Shown one piece after another: positions 36,889 to 49,323 of a stretch of 64,000 nucleotides of DNA. The notes beneath the pieces are model-generated. The model had not been told where the DNA came from. It saw nothing but the letters and a program-made list of their open reading frames with translations, and did no database searches. The translations under genes and the position numbers were made by a program. Position 1 is the stretch's first letter; the number at the start of each line of letters is the position of its first letter. This stretch comes from Trichoplax adhaerens (Eukaryota > Placozoa > Uniplacotomia > Trichoplacea > Trichoplacidae): the NCBI RefSeq assembly GCF_000150275.1, contig NW_002060958.1:340374-404373 (forward strand), given 5' to 3'.

Positions 36889-37793
36889 CGTTCTATAGCA
36901 AATAATTGAATGAAATACATATGGATGTTACTTGTATGTTACGATTTAATTGCAGCGAAGAATGTTACCGTAATTGTCAGAATTTTGCGAGATTTTATTA
37001 GAATATTAACGATTACTACAACGAAATTTCGTCTCAGCCATCTAAAATGTCACGACCGCAAGTTAAACTTAAAAAAATCTTATTTATTTTCACGTTACTA
37101 ATGAGTAGCAACAAATAACAAATTGTCAACGAGCAACTTAATGAGTTATTCAAATTTAGCATAGGCCGAAGTCTTCTCTTTTTTTCTCTATCGTATCTCC
37201 TTTTTATACCATTACAGTTAATCGATCAATACTCTATATTTGTAAGGTAAGTTAATAAAACACGACAACAGTAAATATATTTTTAAAAATTAATCTCACG
37301 ACAGTAATTATCCCTGAAATGGTCAATATAACCAATAATAATCCCTAATATGGAAACCAATTGAACATAACATAAAATACTGTAAAATGGTGAACATAAC
37401 CACTAATAATCCCTAATATGGAAATCAATCTAACAGAACATAAAATATTTCTTTCTAAGCGTACTCAGTCATTATAGGTATCAATTTATTGCTAAATACT
37501 GGCCAGCTACAGTAAGAAATTTTAGCGCCACAAAATGAAATAAACGGAAGTTGCAGAAAATAATTTATAAAACTTAGAGAATATACTAGTATCAGCAAAA
37601 GTTACGCAAAGTAAAAGCTGATGCATAATGAAATATGCATTAAATAACCGAAAGAAGAGAAAATCCAAGTTGTAAAATTACATGTAAGTAATATTCAACA
37701 CTAGAAATTATAGGTTGATAATCAAATTGTCATATGAGGAATAAATGTATTTTCAAAACTCAAAGATATAAGCTAGATTTATTTTGGATTTAC
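36889..37793. other. 5' UTR intron of copy B
   Basis: About 900 bp between the conserved promoter/5' exon and the ATG. It contains a local duplication of TGGTGAACATAACCACTAATAATCCCTAATATGGAA type (near 37318 and 37389). No gene called; the 63-codon frame at 36910-37101 has no support. Confidence 0.45.
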
Positions 37794-37840
37794 CTTCAAC
37801 GTTAAGATAGCGCTGGCCTATAAAGCTCTCATTTCACTCC
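37794..37840 (-). promoter_or_regulatory. Conserved promoter and 5' UTR exon of copy B
   Basis: Minus strand: AGGAGTGAAATGAGAGC, TTTATAGG, then TTAACGTTGAAG and donor gtaaatcc. It aligns base for base in layout with the copy A and copy E upstream elements. Confidence 0.6.
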
Positions 37841-37939
37841 TAATATGATTTTGGAATACTTATTTGTTTCAAGATCATATTAATCTTTATATGTGCTACT
37901 TAAAGCCCTTGGTGGTATCAGAAAATAAACAAGTGTTGG

Positions 37940-38237
37940 TATATAATTCATCTTCGGTCTGAAAAATAAACCATATAATGACCGAATGACTAATTGATAT
38001 ATAAAATAGTTTATGATATCAGGATTTTGTGGAATACTTCAGTTCTTTGTGTCACGCCGCTCTGTGTACGGTAGGTTATGCAGTACGGAATTTTGCGTCA
38101 AGAAGGATTATGAAAATTATAGTAATTATTTGCAATAATATCGAGGTTGAGATATAAAGAATATCTTTACTTTTTGCAAAATCGGATTAGCTAGAGCTTC
38201 TATTATGTAGGATTAAACTACAGTTTAAATCATCCGT
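37940..38237. repeat. Inverted repeat arm 1 (about 0.3 kb)
   Basis: Reverse complement of about 39127-39400 with roughly 90-95% identity by eye. It starts around ATAATGACCGAATGACTAATTG and ends GGATTAAACTACAGTT. The sequence is the far-upstream region of copy B and also resembles 32331-32640 upstream of copy A. Confidence 0.8.
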
Positions 38238-39126
38238 CTAAAATGAAGCTGCTACCTTGCGTTACTACACTAAAGAGAATTAACAATAGCTGACAATTGA
38301 TCAGGTAGCCTTCTTCTCTAGTTGATCTAGTCACGACTTTAATGCGAAGCTAAACCATAAATTAATTCAAAGAGACTAAAACTACTATTTTCAATCACAC
38401 CATTATTTATAATTTAAGTTTTGCTGGGCTAGCAACTACTACGGATCCTAAAATTCAAACGAGGTTATCGATCTATCACTTGCAATTATTTTAGTAATCA
38501 CGTTCATAAAAAAGTTTTCACGCAGTCCAAGTAAGTTACACTTTAAAATATCTTTATAATTGCTTAAGAACTAATAAAATCACTACAAAATAGTTATCCT
38601 TTCTAGTTTGACTAATGTTACTGTCAAAGAGCTCCTGTAATAAGTGACCTTTAATCATCAAGGTTCATTTCATTAAAACAATAATCAAAGCCTTATTAAA
38701 CAAAACAACAGCTAATTTTCCGCATCTTAATATCACATCAAAAACAAAAACAGAAACTTTACTAGATCCAAATTTCTAATATAGAAGGAATTCTTACAAG
38801 CAATTGGAGCATTAAGTTATCAAATTAAGCGTTTAAATGTAGAGGGTACAATATCGGTGCAATATTAACTTTGCTATAAAGTCCATTCTAGGAGGAAAGG
38901 CTTAGCTACAATCAAAGATACTTTCTATAAATTCTAAAGGATAGTCTTTTTGCAAACTTACGCTCACTCTGGCATAGCCAAAGATACCGAAATCAATTAT
39001 CGGGAAGACAATAAATTTTATGGAATTTCTTTACATTAAAGCATTACTAGATGAAAATTTGAGGGTCCCAAACAGGTGAATAAAAAATATAGTAACACAC
39101 GGTAGATTTTGGACAGATAATTTTAA
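38238..39126. other. Spacer between the small inverted repeat arms
   Basis: AT-rich; no gene or repeat recognised beyond similarity of about 38400-38700 to other family flanks. Confidence 0.4.
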
Positions 39127-39400
39127 CTGTAGTTTAATCCTACATAATAGAAGCTCTAGCTGATTCGATTTTGCAAAAATAAAGATATTCTTTATATCTC
39201 AACCTCGATATTACTGCAAAATAATTACTATAATTTTCATAATCCTTCTTGATGCAAAATTCCGTACTACATAACCTACCGTACATGAAGCGGCGTGCCA
39301 CAAAGAACTCAAGCATTCCACAAAATCATGATATCACAAACTATTTTATATATTAATTAGTCATTCGGTCATTATATTGTTTATTTTTAGACCGAAAATG
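39127..39400. repeat. Inverted repeat arm 2 (about 0.3 kb)
   Basis: Mirror of 37940-38237. The orientation places copy-B-like upstream sequence facing copy C, 360 bp before the assembly gap. Confidence 0.8.
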
Positions 39401-39760
39401 ACTTATACAATGATAATATTTAATGGCAAAGGTTGTGTTCATTTCTTAAGTAACTAGATTGTTATTTTTATGATTAAATCTTGATGTTTAAAGATTAATT
39501 TTTAGACTTTTATAATGTATCAATGACGTAGAATTATATTAGAAGTGAAGCTTGATGTTTTTATAGTTAAGTTTGTTGGTTTTATAGTGTTTTGTAAGGG
39601 AATCATAAGGTAAATTGTGTCTGAACTTTGAACGATTTTTTTCTTAAGCGGTGCAAAGTAGTTCTCTAAAATGGATCTTAAGAGTGATTGGTCAATAAAT
39701 GTTTAGTTTTAAATACCACCGCGGGCTCTACGAAGTCTATAAATAATAGGCAATCAAAAA

Positions 39761-39851
39761 NNNNNNNNNNNNNNNNNNNNNNNNNNNNNNNNNNNNNNNN
39801 NNNNNNNNNNNNNNNNNNNNNNNNNNNNNNNNNNNNNNNNNNNNNNNNNNN
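39761..39851. other. Assembly gap (91 N)
   Basis: Unsequenced bases exactly at the inner edge of the right arm of the large inverted duplication. Open frames drawn through it are meaningless. Its true length is unknown. Confidence 1.
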
Positions 39852-40152
39852 TAATGTTGCATTCTCCAAATCTTACGCATTATCTTCTACGGATTGCCTC
39901 TAATTTTATTTTTAGGGACATTAAAATCTCTTACTGTAGCTGGCTTGTATTTAGCGAATAAATAGATACCTATAATGATCGAATAGACTTAGGCGTAGAC
40001 ATTTAGAGTAAATACGACGAAATGCTAATTTTGTAATCGCTAATATTGTAGTAAAAGCACACAAAATTCTAACACGTAATAATTCTTTATTGTAATTATA
40101 TCAGAACACTAAAGTAATGTGAATATATTATTCAATTATATCTTACAGGACG

Positions 40153-43087
40153 ATGACTTTAGGTTTGTTTAGAAATCGATCTCTTCATTATGTAGTATTT
40201 ATCGTTTGCTTGATCCAAGCAGCGTCTATAAATTCATCCGATCAAGTGATACAGAAGTCTTTTAACACTTCCAAATGCTCTCTAAGTGTGTATGATGATA
40301 CACATCATTATGCCCTATTTCGACAAAAAATCGAAGCAAAAGAAACTAAAATAGTGTTTTTTAATCTGACAATATTTGGTCAGAATCTACACAACGATTC
40401 TAAAAATTATGACTTCTATGGCTGGGTTAAAGACGATTTTAGTTGGGCTCTGATTTCTTTACCGGTCGATTATATTGCTACAAGCTTAAATCTTTATTCA
40501 GTTTTCGTACATCGACTGAGTTTAAATCTTATTGAATCAAGCCGAGGTTGCTATGCTCGACTAATAAGTGATTCCAAAAGAAAGTATATCATTTTTGAGG
40601 CATTATTAAAATTTACAAACTCAAGTGGAGGTTGTTTTGGTAGATATTGTCCTACAATATTTTGGCGACGCTTTAATAGAAAACAGGAACTTTTACATCA
40701 TCATATATCTTATTCACGTTGTAACAGAGAAATAGTTGCTCCAAAAATTAATATTAGTACATGCCTAATTCTAGGGAAACAGAAATTGACAGGTCGTATG
40801 GTACAAATAATTTCCATAATAATCAGTTCTCTTATAGCTGCTACTATGTTAGATAAACTTATTAACAACTTCTTGAAAGAATTAGGTAATTATCGGTAAG
40901 TCACAAATTTTACAAAGCGGTAGAAAGTTAACCTTAAATTCAGTAACGAACTTTATGTATTATCGGTCTATAAGCAATCTATTATTTATTGTTTATCTAT
41001 TCAGAAGCATTCCAACTAATTACATCAATGTTCAGTACCCAGCGCAAACTAAACTTGTTTTCTCAAAATAGAAATGTTAATTTTTTACAGTTACAGTCCA
41101 TACAATGCAATACAGTGCTGTATCTATGACAATGCTAGTTCAGATCCAAAGTGTTATTACAGTATATGTAGCACATAACCCGAATAAAATCTTCCTTCAA
41201 TAGATATTGCGAACATAAATCTCATCTTACCTCTGACGAGAGTCAAGATCATTCATTAAACCTACTACAAACTAATAATTCGCATCAAGAATTGATTCAA
41301 GAAGAAACTTATCAATCATCGCCTGGATCGTCTCACCAAATCGGGGGAACATGCTTCCAGCGCAGTGATAGTATGTTACCAAATTCAACAAATCTTACGA
41401 AAATGGACAAGGTTCGTATCTTAGATACGTTACACTTTCAAAATGTTAACTATTTCCATTTTTCCACTATACTACTAACTACCATTGGCTAGAAATTAGT
41501 CATTGTATTATATTCTTATTACTGGTTATTCTATCTTCGGGATTGGGATTTCTTTCTCTTCTTTTGCAACGAAATTCAATGCATTTTTTTTTTAAACCTC
41601 GATTTCATAAAATGGATAAACTTCATGACGTTAAAGATATAGGATTTATTATAGCAGTATGTTGCGGGCCATACATATTGATTTTAAGTTTAGCTCATTT
41701 GAAACAGGTATTGACCAGTGATTCAAACAATTCGTATAACCAAATTGACGACAATGATCAAGAGCTACTAACTAGACAAATGTACTTAACGCCAAGTTAT
41801 GAGCGACAGTCCTATCACCAAATTAACATCATTCTTGTCGATATGAAACATCATTTACTTTCTCTACAACTATTTCAATTTATCAAAGATCTCTTAACAT
41901 TTATAATCTGCTTGCCATTTTGCATATTTGGACTTATTGGACTTTTACGAGCTTTACTTTTTATTTCTGAAGTATTAACATTCAAATTAAAACGAAATTT
42001 ACTTCCCAAGATAACAAATTGGCCTTTAATACATCCTCTCGTATTAGCCTTTATGACGTTCTACTCACTCTTTTTTGTCTTTTTTACTGCATCCCTATTA
42101 GCTTGCGGTTTACAATTGATTTCTAGAATCGCTATTACTGTTATAACATTTATTTTCGCATTTTCTAGCTATTTCAATGAAATTATTATTATTGTAATTC
42201 CATACGTGCATTTTATCTATTTGTTATTGAGCGCTTACTCTGATCGAGGTCCTCTTATATGTCAAAGAATTATTGATGTAAAGCCAAGAATAGAAGAAAA
42301 TATTCAAACAATCTTGGATAGTAAGCAAGGTATTTTGCGAGTCGATTTTATCATCACTCAAACTGGCAGTATCAATGACGTAGAAATTGATACCCCAGAA
42401 ATGTTAAATGAAGAAACTATCAAACTTAGTATTGTGGATTACATTAAACGAAGTCTAAGAGATGACCACCATCACGCAATTAATGGTACTTCGAGCATCG
42501 TTTTTCAATACTCATATATTGAGTCAGACAGTAATAAAGTTACAGTCAAATTATTGCAATGTGGCTTCGGTTGTGTAAAATGTACTTTTAACGACGGACA
42601 TAACATACTCAAAGAGAAAATCCAAGCTCACTTAGGCAACAACGGTTCTCATTATTTCCAAGCTAAACTATGTCAAACCTACTACGATATATATGAAAGT
42701 AGAACTCATCCATGCACTGGTATTCCTGCAGAATTATACAACTATCTCAAGTATTACACACCTAAGATATCAATTAGTCAGCTACAAGTAGCATTTTACA
42801 TTTTTATCATAACAGGTCTATTCGTACATTATATTGTTACGCTCGATCTCGTTTATAGATTTCATACATTTTCATCGCTTAATTCGAGTATTACCCATGC
42901 CTCAATCGTCTATTTAGTTTCATATCTATCCTTAAAAAGTTCCAAAATTTTAGAGATCGATAAAGAAACAATCGATAAGATCTTAATTCTTAACATTACT
43001 CAATATAGACGAGGTTATAAAATATTTTTTAAGCGAGGAATCGAATTTCAACCTATTTCTCAGACAATATGTATGGCTGTAAGATAA
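40153..43087 (+). pseudogene. Membrane protein family, copy C (frameshifted)
   Basis: Near-identical to copy A, on the opposite strand. Coding exons 40153-40895 (intact, donor gtaagt) and 41204-43087 (acceptor ..cttcaatag). In the second exon one base is missing at about 41463-41466 compared with copy A (TTTTCCACTATAC against TTTTCCGACTATAC), which breaks the frame just before the first hydrophobic segment of that exon. The remaining frame (about 41543-43087) is open to the same C-terminus. Either this is a very recent pseudogene or the base is a sequencing error. No copy of the conserved promoter/5' exon is visible upstream: in copy A it lies about 200 bp beyond the arm boundary, and here that position is replaced by the gap and unrelated sequence. 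Confidence 0.75.
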
Positions 43088-44051
43088 TACAAGCATACAA
43101 CCGAGAATACCACAAACCATTAAGACGCTTTCTTATGTTAATATAGATTAACATCTTACTACGTAGATTTATATGTTGTTTATCATTAGTTGATAGGGAA
43201 TTATTTTTATTTCTTGTCGTTATTGTAAGCTATATAAGTACGTAGTATAGTAATCTTAATACTTAAATAGTTATGTTTGTATCATCTATGTTATACTCTA
43301 TTCTTCTTATATTTGTTTTAGGGTGTAAGATTATACTAATAAAATAAAGTCATCATGATATTTGAGCGTTGTCAAAAATCTATTCTAGAAGAATTCGACT
43401 TTTTAAGTAGCTCGTGTATGCAAAATTACGAATGCTGTCAAGTAGCCAAGTAGAAGCAAGCATTGCTAAAGCAATTTCAGCTTCAGTATGAATGATTGCA
43501 GGAATCATCGTCATTAGTCGTTGTAATAACATACTTGTAGAAAAGATAGTATTTACTAACCTATTATAGTGGCAAGTTATCATAAAATAGGGCATCCGTT
43601 GTCTAAATTTAATTTACGCTTTTATAACCGAATTAATCGCAGACAGGTTAGCCTAGCAATACCAACTAGATTTTGCTTTGATATTTCTACTCTATACACC
43701 AATGATATATGCATTTAGGGATATTGTACAATAAAAGAACTTCCTATTTTTACAGTGTCTAACGATAGTGTAATATTACTAGTGATTAAGTAATCTTTTA
43801 ATAACTATTTCCATAGTGCACGAGTATTAGAACTTGGTGTAGTAAAATTAATCACAAAGTAAAGTGAAATCTACTATGACATTAATCATTTATTCCAGCA
43901 TGCCCATACATTATGCAATTGATCCCATTTAAATGACTAGAGTTGGTCGATAAATTTGAAATTTAAAATGATACAGGTAACCTAAATTAAGATATGTATG
44001 TTCATTACACAAGTACGTTTTAATAAAAATATTTGTAGACTATATTTACAG
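43088..44051. other. 3' flank of copy C
   Basis: Mirror of 27695-28647. Contains AATAAAATAAAG near 43340, the likely poly(A) signal. No independent gene called. Confidence 0.5.
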
Positions 44052-44056
44052 ACAGT

Positions 44057-44414
44057 TGTTACAATACGTAAGCTCGTCCTAATTACAGGAGTTTCTGACG
44101 AGACTATAAAAGGCTGGTGCCTGAAGATTCCTTTTTAGTTAGTTAGTCGGTTGGATAGTCAACTAGTTTTTCAATTGATATTTAATTGTAAAGTCTATAA
44201 TCTTGGGTACCGAGATTTCTTCAGTATTAAATGATAGTCAATCTCTGACTTTCTCGTCTACACTATCTGTGACGCTAACATTGTACCATAGTATTCGGTC
44301 GTTGGAACTGAATTATTTGGTGATATAGCTAATCTCGCCTCTTTAAGTTAGTAAGTGGTGTTCTCCGCAAGGATTGGCGTGTGTAGACTACTTTGTCACT
44401 AGTGGTGTGTGACA
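44057..44414 (+). mobile_element. Solo LTR, 358 bp, with 5-bp target duplication
   Basis: Starts TGTTACAATACG, ends GTGTGTGACA, and is flanked on both sides by ACAGT (44052-44056 and 44415-44419). The left arm of the inverted duplication has the empty site with one ACAGT (near 27690). An internal TATAAAAGGCTGG is a plausible promoter. TG...CA ends and a 5-bp duplication are typical of Ty3/gypsy or similar LTR elements; class and orientation are inferred. Confidence 0.8.
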
Positions 44415-45123
44415 ACAGTCCGCATGTTTTTCTACTCTTTACTACAGCTAGACTTGCGAAGTTTGTTTATAAGATATCGACAATTCTTATTCAGGAAATG
44501 AACTCTCCTTGCTATTTAATTAAGACTTTGATCCAATTATGTTCTACTTTACTAATTGATATTTTATTTATATACCGGTACCTCAGGCACGTAGATTTTC
44601 ACAAATTACCTATAGACGTTTCGATAGTTGGTTTCAATATCTATTTGTTACACTATCTAATAGTAAGACATAGAAATCACCTATTATGCTTATACTCTAA
44701 TTTTTATAGTAATTCATTGAAAGTAGTTTGTTATTAGTTACATAGTAATTCAATAAACCTGTTGCAGTAAACAATATTCTAGCTAATACGTATAAGAGAC
44801 GACAATAACACTCATAATAAATTGTTTCACACAAGTATACTTTCAGATCATGATCGAAATTAGCGATAGACGTTCAAGTTTGGAACCTTTTCAAAAGTTT
44901 ATTGCAGTTGTTACAAGTAAATTGATTTATTTCTGTACAAGATGAAAGCATGAGCTAATACTTATATTATCTACTTTGAAGGAATTGAAGAGCTTTTCTT
45001 AGATTTACGGTTGTCACCTCAATAATTACATTACAGATAGGCTTAACTCAGGCAACATTTAAATTTCAGTCTATTAGATATTTTACCGTCTATTGGTTTA
45101 AGCTGTAATCAAGGTGCACGCTA

Positions 45124-45419
45124 CTTAGTAAACGTGATAATAAATCGTATTTCAATAGTCTTATTAAATTAATAATCATGATTCACATGTAATTGATTAA
45201 TATGCAGTGCTCTCAGTACCCCGCCGGTTTAGTTGGCTCAGGTCGTGTCATGCTATCTACAAATTTATCTCAGATGCGCAATAAAGTAACTAAGGCAGTT
45301 CTTAAATTCGCGTTCATGCGACTAAAATAACTAACTGAATTGCGTTCATTGCTACGATAGATATATACCAACAATGGCGAGATGCACTTTATATATGAAC
45401 TTGACCGTATGCGAAATCG
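45124..45419. other. Right-side junction between arm and tandem array
   Basis: About 300 bp that take the place of the 2-kb murA-containing block on the left side. It resembles neither that block nor anything I recognise. Confidence 0.5.
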
Positions 45420-45990
45420 GTCATTTTGCAAACTGCTCTTTAAGATTGCATGATGGGATTGTACATTATCCTTTTAGGCAATGATTTGTTGAATTGATAA
45501 CGATTTTATTAGTAAGAAGTCGTTAATCTTCTCTGTGATAGGATTGAGCTTTATCCTGTAGAATGTTACTTCTTGAGTATATGCTGATTTTATTGATGAC
45601 TAGTCATTAATCGCTTTTGTGATTGGATTGAGCTTTATTCTGTAAACTGTTACTTCTTGAATTTATACTGATTTTATTGGTATCTAGTCGTTAATCGCTT
45701 TTGTAATAGGATTAAGCTTTATCCTGTAGACTGTTACTTCTAGAATTTATAGTAGTTTTATTTGTAATCAGTCAATAATTCCCCTTGTACTCGTATGATT
45801 GTGTTTTTTTCGTGGCGCCAGTTGTTTTTCGAATTTATACAGGTTCTGTTAGTAATCAATTGTTAATCCCCTTCTGGGATGGAACTTTTTTCCTGTAGAT
45901 AGAAATTTCTTGAATTTATACTGGTTTTATTAGTATAATCAGTTATTCATTACCTTACAGATTTACATGATAGGATTGTACTTTTTCCTT
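45420..45990. repeat. Tandem array, about 85-95 bp units (right partner)
   Basis: Reverse complement of the array at 24100-24930, with about six units (TAGTCGTTAATCGCTTTTGT, TTGAGCTTTATCCTGTAGA, TACTTCTTGAATTTATACTG). Unit order matches the left array read inward, including a distinctive GTTAATCCCCTTCTGGGATGG unit. Confidence 0.85.
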
Positions 45991-47460
45991 CATAACTGAA
46001 AATCGATTACAGACAGCCAGCGTAAGATATTAAATGGATTTTATTTTAGTATTTCTTTTCTATATACTAACGGATCTGCACATTTAAGGATCTTATACAA
46101 TTAATAGTATAAAAATGATCCCCTACCTTTGCGGTATCGATCGATGATGGAGTATTCTAATAAGCTATCTTCTAGTAACAATTTCGATGTAGCTGAAGCA
46201 TTAGAATCGCGTGTTGTAAAGTTAACTATAAATAAATTAAAACATATTATAGTAATAAAGGTTAATTTTTAGAATTCCCTTTTAATCTTTTACATTTTCT
46301 AATAATATTATAGCTTTAAAAGTAACTTAATTTAGTTTAAATTATAGTAAGATTTTACTTAGTATTCTAGTATATTGTAAACTCGACTACTTTATTCTGG
46401 TTAACATTTAACAGCATACAGTAACATAATTTTGTTAAGAATTATACAATGTAAGATTATTGTAATCGTATATAAATCGTGAATTTTGCTGTAATAAGTA
46501 GATTGTCAGATAGTCAGATAGTCCTTGGTAGTTAGACGAACCTAACTTCTGTAATAAAGTGAAATTTGCAAGAAACTGTAGTTCTTGATTTATTGTTTTG
46601 AAGATCACTTTATCACAATTATAAACTAAGCAACATATTTAGTTAGTATAGTATTCATGCTGCAATTCTGATAAACTGGCAGCTAATTTGAGTTATAAAA
46701 TATAGTAAAAGTTATGTTACTTTGTGATAGAATACAGTATAGTCCCGAACATTATGATCTAGGTTCTAATTGAAGATTTTTGGCTTGTCTTAATATTTTT
46801 TATAGCTATATGCTATATATCCGTAGATGAATACAATTTGTAGTCAAGTTTCGACTATTGCATTACTAATTTATTAACATTCTGGAATCTAGAGTATAAT
46901 TTATCTGATCATATATTTTAATTGCTATTTTTACTTAGAATACTTTAGAGTGATAATTCGATTATTTGGTACCGCCAGCTACTCTATGTAGCAAATAAAA
47001 AGTGACATAATTCAGTAGTTTAGTGAGATCAAGATAGTGTGGTAGTCGATAACGATTAGGATTTTCCTTAAATCATAAGTATATCTCTTTAATTTGATGA
47101 TTTGGTTAGTCAAGGCAGTAATTCTGCCTTTTGTTAATCTTCTAACTAATTTTGTAAAATTCGTTATCACAAATGATAATAAACTGGTATTTCCACCAAA
47201 TTTATTTTGTGTTGGGCTTCAAAAGCTCTTAGTTTCTAATAATTTTTTTCGTCCATTGTTGCTCTATTATACTAATTATTCCTACCCGCACAATCAGATA
47301 TGTTATTAATTGAAATAAAGCCCGGAGCTTTAGCTGTCCGATAAATTTGAAGGCAAATTAAACTAATTCGTGTACGGTAAGTAATTTATACAAATATATC
47401 CTAATAATATACAGTAGATTTTTGTAGTAGATTATGGGCAATAATTTTGAATATGTAGTA
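45991..47460. other. Family-flank-like and unassigned intergenic DNA
   Basis: The first 150 bp (GCAGACAG-like, then TAGTATTTCTTTTCTATATACTAACGG..GCACATTTAAGGAT) resemble the 3' flank of copies A and C (43630-43720), diverged. The rest is AT-rich; a 71-codon frame at 47094-47309 (+) is unsupported. Confidence 0.4.
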
Positions 47461-47716
47461 GATAGAGACTGATGATGAGATTACTTAAGCATTACATGTA
47501 CTATACCAAATTTCTCCCAATTGAAAAGAATATAGAACATCAACTTTAACCCAAGCAATATTAGCGGGTAAAAGCAACACGCAAACTATCGTTAAATGCA
47601 GTTATAACGGTTTGCCTGTTTCTAGGTTTAAGGTTCATGTTCTATATCCTTAATATTTGGGAGAAATTTGGTATATTACAAGTAATACTTAAATCATCTC
47701 ATCATCAGTCTCTATC
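47461..47716. mobile_element. MITE-like element with long terminal inverted repeats
   Basis: 256 bp. Its ends are inverted copies of each other over about 60 bp (GATAGAGACTGATGATGAGAT at the left; its complement ends at 47716), with weaker inverted similarity continuing inward for about 30 more. The interior (about 75 bp) has no coding capacity. No convincing target duplication is visible. It sits about 10 bp from the truncated end of copy D. Confidence 0.75.
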
Positions 47717-47725
47717 CGAATGATC

Positions 47726-48541
47726 TTACCCAATGATCCAATGATCTTGATCTTGACCCTCGTCTGAGGTAAGGTGAGATTTTTGTTCGCAATATCTATT
47801 GAAGGAAGATTTTATTCGGGTTATATGCTACATATACTGTAATAACACTTTGGATCTGAGCTAGCATTGCCATAGATACAGCACTGTATTGTATTGTATG
47901 GACTGCAACTGTAAAAAATTAACATTTTTTACCGTGAGAAAACAAGCTTTGTTTGCGCTGGGTACTGAACATTGATGTAATTAGTTGGAGTACTTCTGAA
48001 TAGATAGACAGCAAACAACAGATTGCATATAGACCGGTAGTACATAAAGTTTGAAACTGAATTTAAGGTTAATTTTCTACCGCTTTGTAGAATTTGTGAC
48101 TTACCGATAATTATCTAATTCTTTCAAGAAGTTGCTAATAAGTTTATCTAACATAGTAGCAGCTATAAGGGAACTGATTATTATCGCAATTTTTTGTACT
48201 ATAGGAACTATCCATTTCTGTTTCCTTGGAACTAGGCATGTACTAATGTTAATTTTTGGAGCAGGTATTTCTCTGCTACAGCATGAATAAGATATAGGAT
48301 GATGTAAAAGTTCCTGTTTTCTATTAAAGCGTCGCCAAAATATTGTGGGACAATATCTACCAAAACAACCTCCACTTGAGTTTGTAAATTGTAATAATGG
48401 CGCAAATACAATATAATTTCTTTCGGAATCACTTGTTAGTCGAACATAGCAACTAGGAATAGCTTTATTAGAAATAGTCGATGAATTTAAAAACTTTACG
48501 TTATTGGAAAGACTGTCACTGTCGGCACTTGTAAGCTTCAT
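47726..48541 (-). pseudogene. Membrane protein family, copy D (chimeric remnant)
   Basis: Only the 3' part of the first coding exon (from about 48450 to 48105: CYVRLTSDSE, GGCFGRYCPTIFWRR, NISTC and the membrane segment) and the first about 50 bases of the second exon (from 47795, starting YCEQKSHLTSDEGQ) survive. The intron (48104-47796) is intact with normal sites. The frame then hits TAA at 47726-47728 next to the MITE-like element. At the 5' end the ectodomain start is replaced by sequence (MKLTSADSDSLSNN...) matching family upstream flanks near 32.8 and 53.98 kb. The join implies a deletion of the promoter-proximal half. A short soluble/membrane product is possible, but pseudogene is the simpler call. 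Confidence 0.75.
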
Positions 48542-49323
48542 AGATCTACCAACTGTTAGTGATCCTAAAGATTTTTATTATTATCAATCTATCATGTTTC
48601 AGAAGCATCTCCACCAGCATGCTTTCTAAATGAAAGTTCATTAAGACTCAGAAAACTAACAAAAATTGTAAAAGTTCATTGATTTGACTAATTTTACTAT
48701 AAAAAGGTAACAATTGAACCTTAATTATTAAGATTTAGTCACTAATGCTACAATCACAGTACATTTTAGATTTTACTTGCAACTGCTAATGTTGGTCATC
48801 TAATAGCAACGGATGTCCTACTTTATAATAATTTTCTACGACAATAGTTAATACTGTCTATTCTATGTTATTACGGTGATTAATGACGATAATTCCTGCT
48901 ATCATTCACGCTGATGCTGAACCTAATATAGCAATATTTGCTTCTACTTGGTTATTTGATTGTATTTATAATTTTTCGTACACGAGTTACTTATAATATC
49001 CAATTCTTCTAGAACAAATGTTAGACACCGTTAAAATTTTGTAATAATGTCTTTATTTTCTTTAACATGTAATAGCAATAATTATAGGAAGAAAATGAGT
49101 ACACTATGTACTGATAATACAAATTAAATAATTATTTAATTATTTAGATTGCGGTATAGTGTTATTTTACAGCTTATAATAATGATAAACAAATGTTCGC
49201 CCTCGACTATCGTTAAAAATATACAATTTTGTAGTAAGATGATAAAATAGGTCAACATAAAAAGGCGTATTAATAGCAATAGTTAACAGTATCCTCAGTT
49301 TTTGTCTATTTATTCGCGTATTA
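48542..49323. other. Family flank sequence between copies D and E
   Basis: 48542-48760 matches 53990-54240. 48829-49012 is a decayed version of the segment that carries a 71-codon frame in the two inverted arms. No gene called. Confidence 0.5.

Larger units (their letters stand above)
39852..45123 (-). repeat. Right arm of large inverted duplication
   Basis: Reverse complement of 26951-31853, carrying family copy C. It ends abruptly at GGTGCACGCTA (45123). It differs from the left arm by a solo LTR (44057-44414), extra intron sequence, a one-base deletion in the second coding exon and scattered substitutions. Confidence 0.9.

Noticed and set aside
39678-39903. Open frames spanning the N run
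   Set aside because: They exist only because the gap is unsequenced.
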